Shown: one piece after another, positions 6,990-9,042 of the stretch
Numbering within the stretch: position 1 is the stretch's first letter
How the letters are laid out: each line of letters opens with the position of its first letter
NCBI GenBank assembly: GCA_012965075.1
Contig: DTSY01000078.1
Span: 1 to 9,042 of the forward strand
DNA: 9,042 nucleotides
Source of the DNA: Gammaproteobacteria bacterium
GTDB taxonomy: Bacteria; Pseudomonadota; Gammaproteobacteria; Magnimaribacterales; Magnimaribacteraceae
Direction of reading: 5' to 3'
Program-made: the position numbers and the translations under genes
The notes under the pieces: generated by a model
The model's database searches: none
The model's input: only the letters and a program-made list of their open reading frames with translations
What the model was told of the DNA's origin: nothing

Positions 6990-7037
6990 AATTAGTTAAA
7001 ATTGACAGATAATTTCTAAAGGAATGGGGTTGAATAT

Positions 7038-8141
7038 ATGAAGATTAAGTACCTAGACGAGTGTCCAAAAGGTTTACGTTATTTCGATGATGATGACCTT
7101 GAAAGTAAGCTAAAACCAAAAGATATAGAAGATGTAGTAGAAATTTTCAAAACCCCATTAACGGGAAGCTATAACTGGGACTATACCGAAGCCGATAACA
7201 GGCTGAAGAAGCTTTACGCCTTAGGCAAAAAATTGAACTGGAATGCAACCTTGGACTTAGACTGGTCAAAAGACCCATACCCACTTACAGAATGGGCATC
7301 GGATCCAGAACTTCAAGCTTTTAAAGGGTTTGAACCTTATGAAAAGCTGTCTGAAGAGGAAAAAATTGAGTGCTCCTGGCATGTTTTAGCCAGCGGTTTA
7401 AGTAATATAGTGCATGGCGAACAAGGAGCCTTACTAGTTGCCTCCCAATTAGCTACTTGTGCTCCTACTTATAATGCAAAACTATATGCTGCTTCTCAAA
7501 CATTTGATGAAGCTCGCCATGTAGAGGTTTACAACAAGTACCTTCAAGAAAGAATAGGATGGAACTATCCAATTATGCCTGGACTAAAACTTTTATTAGA
7601 TCGGATACTGACAGACCCAAGATGGGATCTTAAGTTCATCGGTATGCAGATAATTATTGAAGGTCTTGCATTAGCTGCTTTTGAAAGGCAAAGGGCCACT
7701 GTTATGGACCCTCTACTTAAAGATATTTTTTATCTTGTGATTAGAGATGAGGCTAGGCACGTAACCTTTGGTGTAAATTATCTTGAAGAATTTGTTGGTA
7801 CTCTTTCAGAAAAAGAAAGAGATGATAGAGCTCAATTTGCTTATGAAGCTTGCGTGGTAATGAGAAACAGATTTGGATCCACAAATGTAATCAATCATTA
7901 CGGGTGGGATGCGGAAGCAGCTGCTCAAGCTCAAGTTGGTTCTGAAGCAGGAAGATTGTTTGCCAATCTCTTGTTTTCAAAGATTATGCCTAACCTTAGA
8001 AAAATAGGATTATTGACAGATGAAGTCTCAGAAAAATACGAGGAAATGGGCATACTTCAATTCAAAGATCTTGATGATGCTACGGTTACAGATTGGGATG
8101 AAATGACAAAACCACTTGAATACGCTTACAAAACCGCCTAA
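7038..8141 (+). CDS. Ferritin-like/R2-like di-iron protein, first tandem copy
   Basis: This 367-residue protein has a carboxylate-bridged di-metal four-helix site. Predicted ligands are Glu128 in HGEQGAL, Glu158 and His161 in FDEARHVEVY, Glu208 in IIEGLALAAF, and Glu238 and His241 in RDEARHVTFG. The order E, ExxH, E, ExxH matches ribonucleotide reductase R2 and di-iron oxygenases. The wide conserved block TDPRWDLKFIGMQ (192-204) precedes the third ligand. Tyr165 is four residues after His161, the spacing seen for R2 Tyr122 after His118. The product may be an oxidase, oxygenase or radical protein; substrate and partner are unknown. No signal peptide or membrane helix is evident. It starts 48 bases after cobT, with GGGG eight bases before the ATG and AAAGGA further up. 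No terminator is visible before it, so read-through from cobST is plausible. A paralogue follows 18 bases downstream. Confidence 0.85.
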   Translation: MKIKYLDECPKGLRYFDDDDLESKLKPKDIEDVVEIFKTPLTGSYNWDYTEADNRLKKLYALGKKLNWNATLDLDWSKDPYPLTEWASDPELQAFKGFEPYEKLSEEEKIECSWHVLASGLSNIVHGEQGALLVASQLATCAPTYNAKLYAASQTFDEARHVEVYNKYLQERIGWNYPIMPGLKLLLDRILTDPRWDLKFIGMQIIIEGLALAAFERQRATVMDPLLKDIFYLVIRDEARHVTFGVNYLEEFVGTLSEKERDDRAQFAYEACVVMRNRFGSTNVINHYGWDAEAAAQAQVGSEAGRLFANLLFSKIMPNLRKIGLLTDEVSEKYEEMGILQFKDLDDATVTDWDEMTKPLEYAYKTA

Positions 8142-8159
8142 AAGTTAAGGAAAACTAAT

Positions 8160-9042
8160 ATGAAAATAAAGTTTGTAGACACTCAACCTACTGATCCAAG
8201 AGAATTTGATTTACCTGAGAAATTCTCTCCTGAAAACCTAGAAGATATTGCTGAAATTTTTCAAACTCCGATGACAGGTCACTACAATTGGGACTATTCA
8301 GATGCTAATACAAGAATCAAGAAGCTTTATGAATTAGGGAAGAAACTAAACTGGGATGGTGCTATTGACCTTGATTGGTCAAAAGGAATTGGTAGAGATG
8401 AATTCCCAGTAAAAGCTGAAATGATTGCTAGGTTAGAAGGCCCCTTGGCTGCTCTCCCAGAAAAAGATCGTCTAGAGTATATGCGTCATGATCAGGCATG
8501 GGCACTTAGCCAATTCCTCCATGGTGAACAGGGCGCCCTTTTAGTTGCTTCTCAATTAGTTTCTTGTGCCCCAACCTACCAAGCTAAACTTTATGCAGCT
8601 TCTCAAACTTTTGATGAAGCCCGACATGTTGAGGTTTTCGCTAGATACTTGCAAAGGATCCATGGCCTGGAATATCCATGTAACAAAAATCTTAAAGCTT
8701 TATTAGATAAAACTCTTACTGATCCTAGATGGGATCTTAAGTTTATAGGTATGCAAATAGTTATTGAAGGACTTGCTTTAGCAGCTTTTCAGACCACTAA
8801 AGAAACATCCAACTGCCCTCTTCTAAGACAACTCGTCCATTACGTAATCAGAGATGAAGCAAGGCATGTAACTTTTGGAATAAATTATTTAACTGAGTTT
8901 TTACAAACTCTTTCTCAAGAAGAACTGGAAGAAAGAGCGCAATTTGCCTACGAAGCTTGTGTCGTCATGAGAAACAGAATCATCAACACTGAACTTCCAG
9001 CTAAATGGTTTGGAATTTCTGAAGAAGAAATACTTGAAATGG
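8160..9042 (+). CDS. Ferritin-like/R2-like di-iron protein, second tandem copy (partial, runs off right edge)
   Basis: The frame opens at ATG 8160, preceded by AAGGA (8147-8151) at eight bases, and is uninterrupted to the window end: 294 residues, no stop. It is a clear paralogue of the preceding gene. Both begin MKIK and share NWDY, KKLNW, DLDWSK, HGEQGALLVASQL, FDEARHVEV, TDPRWDLKFIGMQ, IEGLALAAF, RDEARHVTFG and AQFAYEACVVMRNR. Predicted di-iron ligands are Glu123, Glu153, His156, Glu203, Glu233 and His236, all present. The two differ most at residues 5-20 and about 77-115, at 211-225, and after residue 273. At the R2 tyrosine-equivalent position it has Phe160 instead of Tyr. Roughly 70 C-terminal residues are probably missing, judging from the first copy. 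The 18-base gap indicates co-transcription. The two could form a heterodimer or act on related substrates, and neither idea can be tested from this sequence. Confidence 0.85.
   Translation, partial: MKIKFVDTQPTDPREFDLPEKFSPENLEDIAEIFQTPMTGHYNWDYSDANTRIKKLYELGKKLNWDGAIDLDWSKGIGRDEFPVKAEMIARLEGPLAALPEKDRLEYMRHDQAWALSQFLHGEQGALLVASQLVSCAPTYQAKLYAASQTFDEARHVEVFARYLQRIHGLEYPCNKNLKALLDKTLTDPRWDLKFIGMQIVIEGLALAAFQTTKETSNCPLLRQLVHYVIRDEARHVTFGINYLTEFLQTLSQEELEERAQFAYEACVVMRNRIINTELPAKWFGISEEEILEM

Noticed and set aside
7002..7013. TTGACA (7002-7007) immediately followed by GATAAT (7008-7013) before the first di-iron gene
   Set aside because: The two boxes abut instead of being 16-18 bases apart. TTGACA has no fitting -10 downstream, and GATAAT has only a poor TTAAAA at the -35 distance, so I do not call a promoter, though a weak one is possible.
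6990..7037. Possible terminator between cobT and the first di-iron gene
   Set aside because: The 48-base gap is AT-rich but contains no stem of useful length followed by a T tract.

Overview
The window reads as a gene-dense stretch of chromosome from an AT-rich bacterium, about 40% GC by eye. The longest stretch without a gene is 113 bases. The gene content (NADPH-type glutamate synthase, CysE whose catalytic residues sit three positions from the E. coli numbering, TesB, CobS/CobT) fits a proteobacterium, perhaps a streamlined, uncultivated marine lineage such as a SAR86-like gammaproteobacterium. That placement is inference only. I see no rRNA, tRNA, CRISPR array, insertion sequence or phage gene.

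Layout: 1-117 is the last 38 codons of gltB, followed with no gap by gltD (118-1551), so the two glutamate synthase subunits are encoded together. gltD meets a leftward three-gene operon tail to tail, and the two stop codons overlap in TTAA. Read in its own direction the operon is cysE (4096-3311), a crotonase-family gene (3301-2420) and tesB (2417-1548). The gaps are 9 and 2 bases. It combines the first step of cysteine synthesis with two acyl-CoA enzymes. The crotonase lacks both glutamates of classical enoyl-CoA hydratase but has a glutamate where Eci1/ECI2-type isomerases have theirs.

A 113-base divergent promoter region (4097-4209) separates this operon from a rightward cluster. That cluster is cobS (4210-5202, AAA+ ATPase), cobT (5214-6989, von Willebrand A protein with an acidic linker), and two tandem paralogues of a ferritin-like/R2-like di-iron protein (7038-8141, and 8160 running off the right edge). 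Both predicted promoters are followed by the same CTCCTTTT tract just after the -10 box.

The most interesting part is the right half. CobS and CobT are known as the ATPase motor of the aerobic cobaltochelatase, whose catalytic subunit is CobN. No cobN or other cobalamin gene is visible here. The next two genes instead encode carboxylate-bridged di-iron proteins with complete predicted ligand sets. The first has Tyr and the second Phe at the position equivalent to the radical tyrosine of ribonucleotide reductase R2. A working hypothesis is that this MoxR-like ATPase/VWA pair serves, or is co-expressed with, the di-iron pair rather than acting only in cobalamin synthesis.
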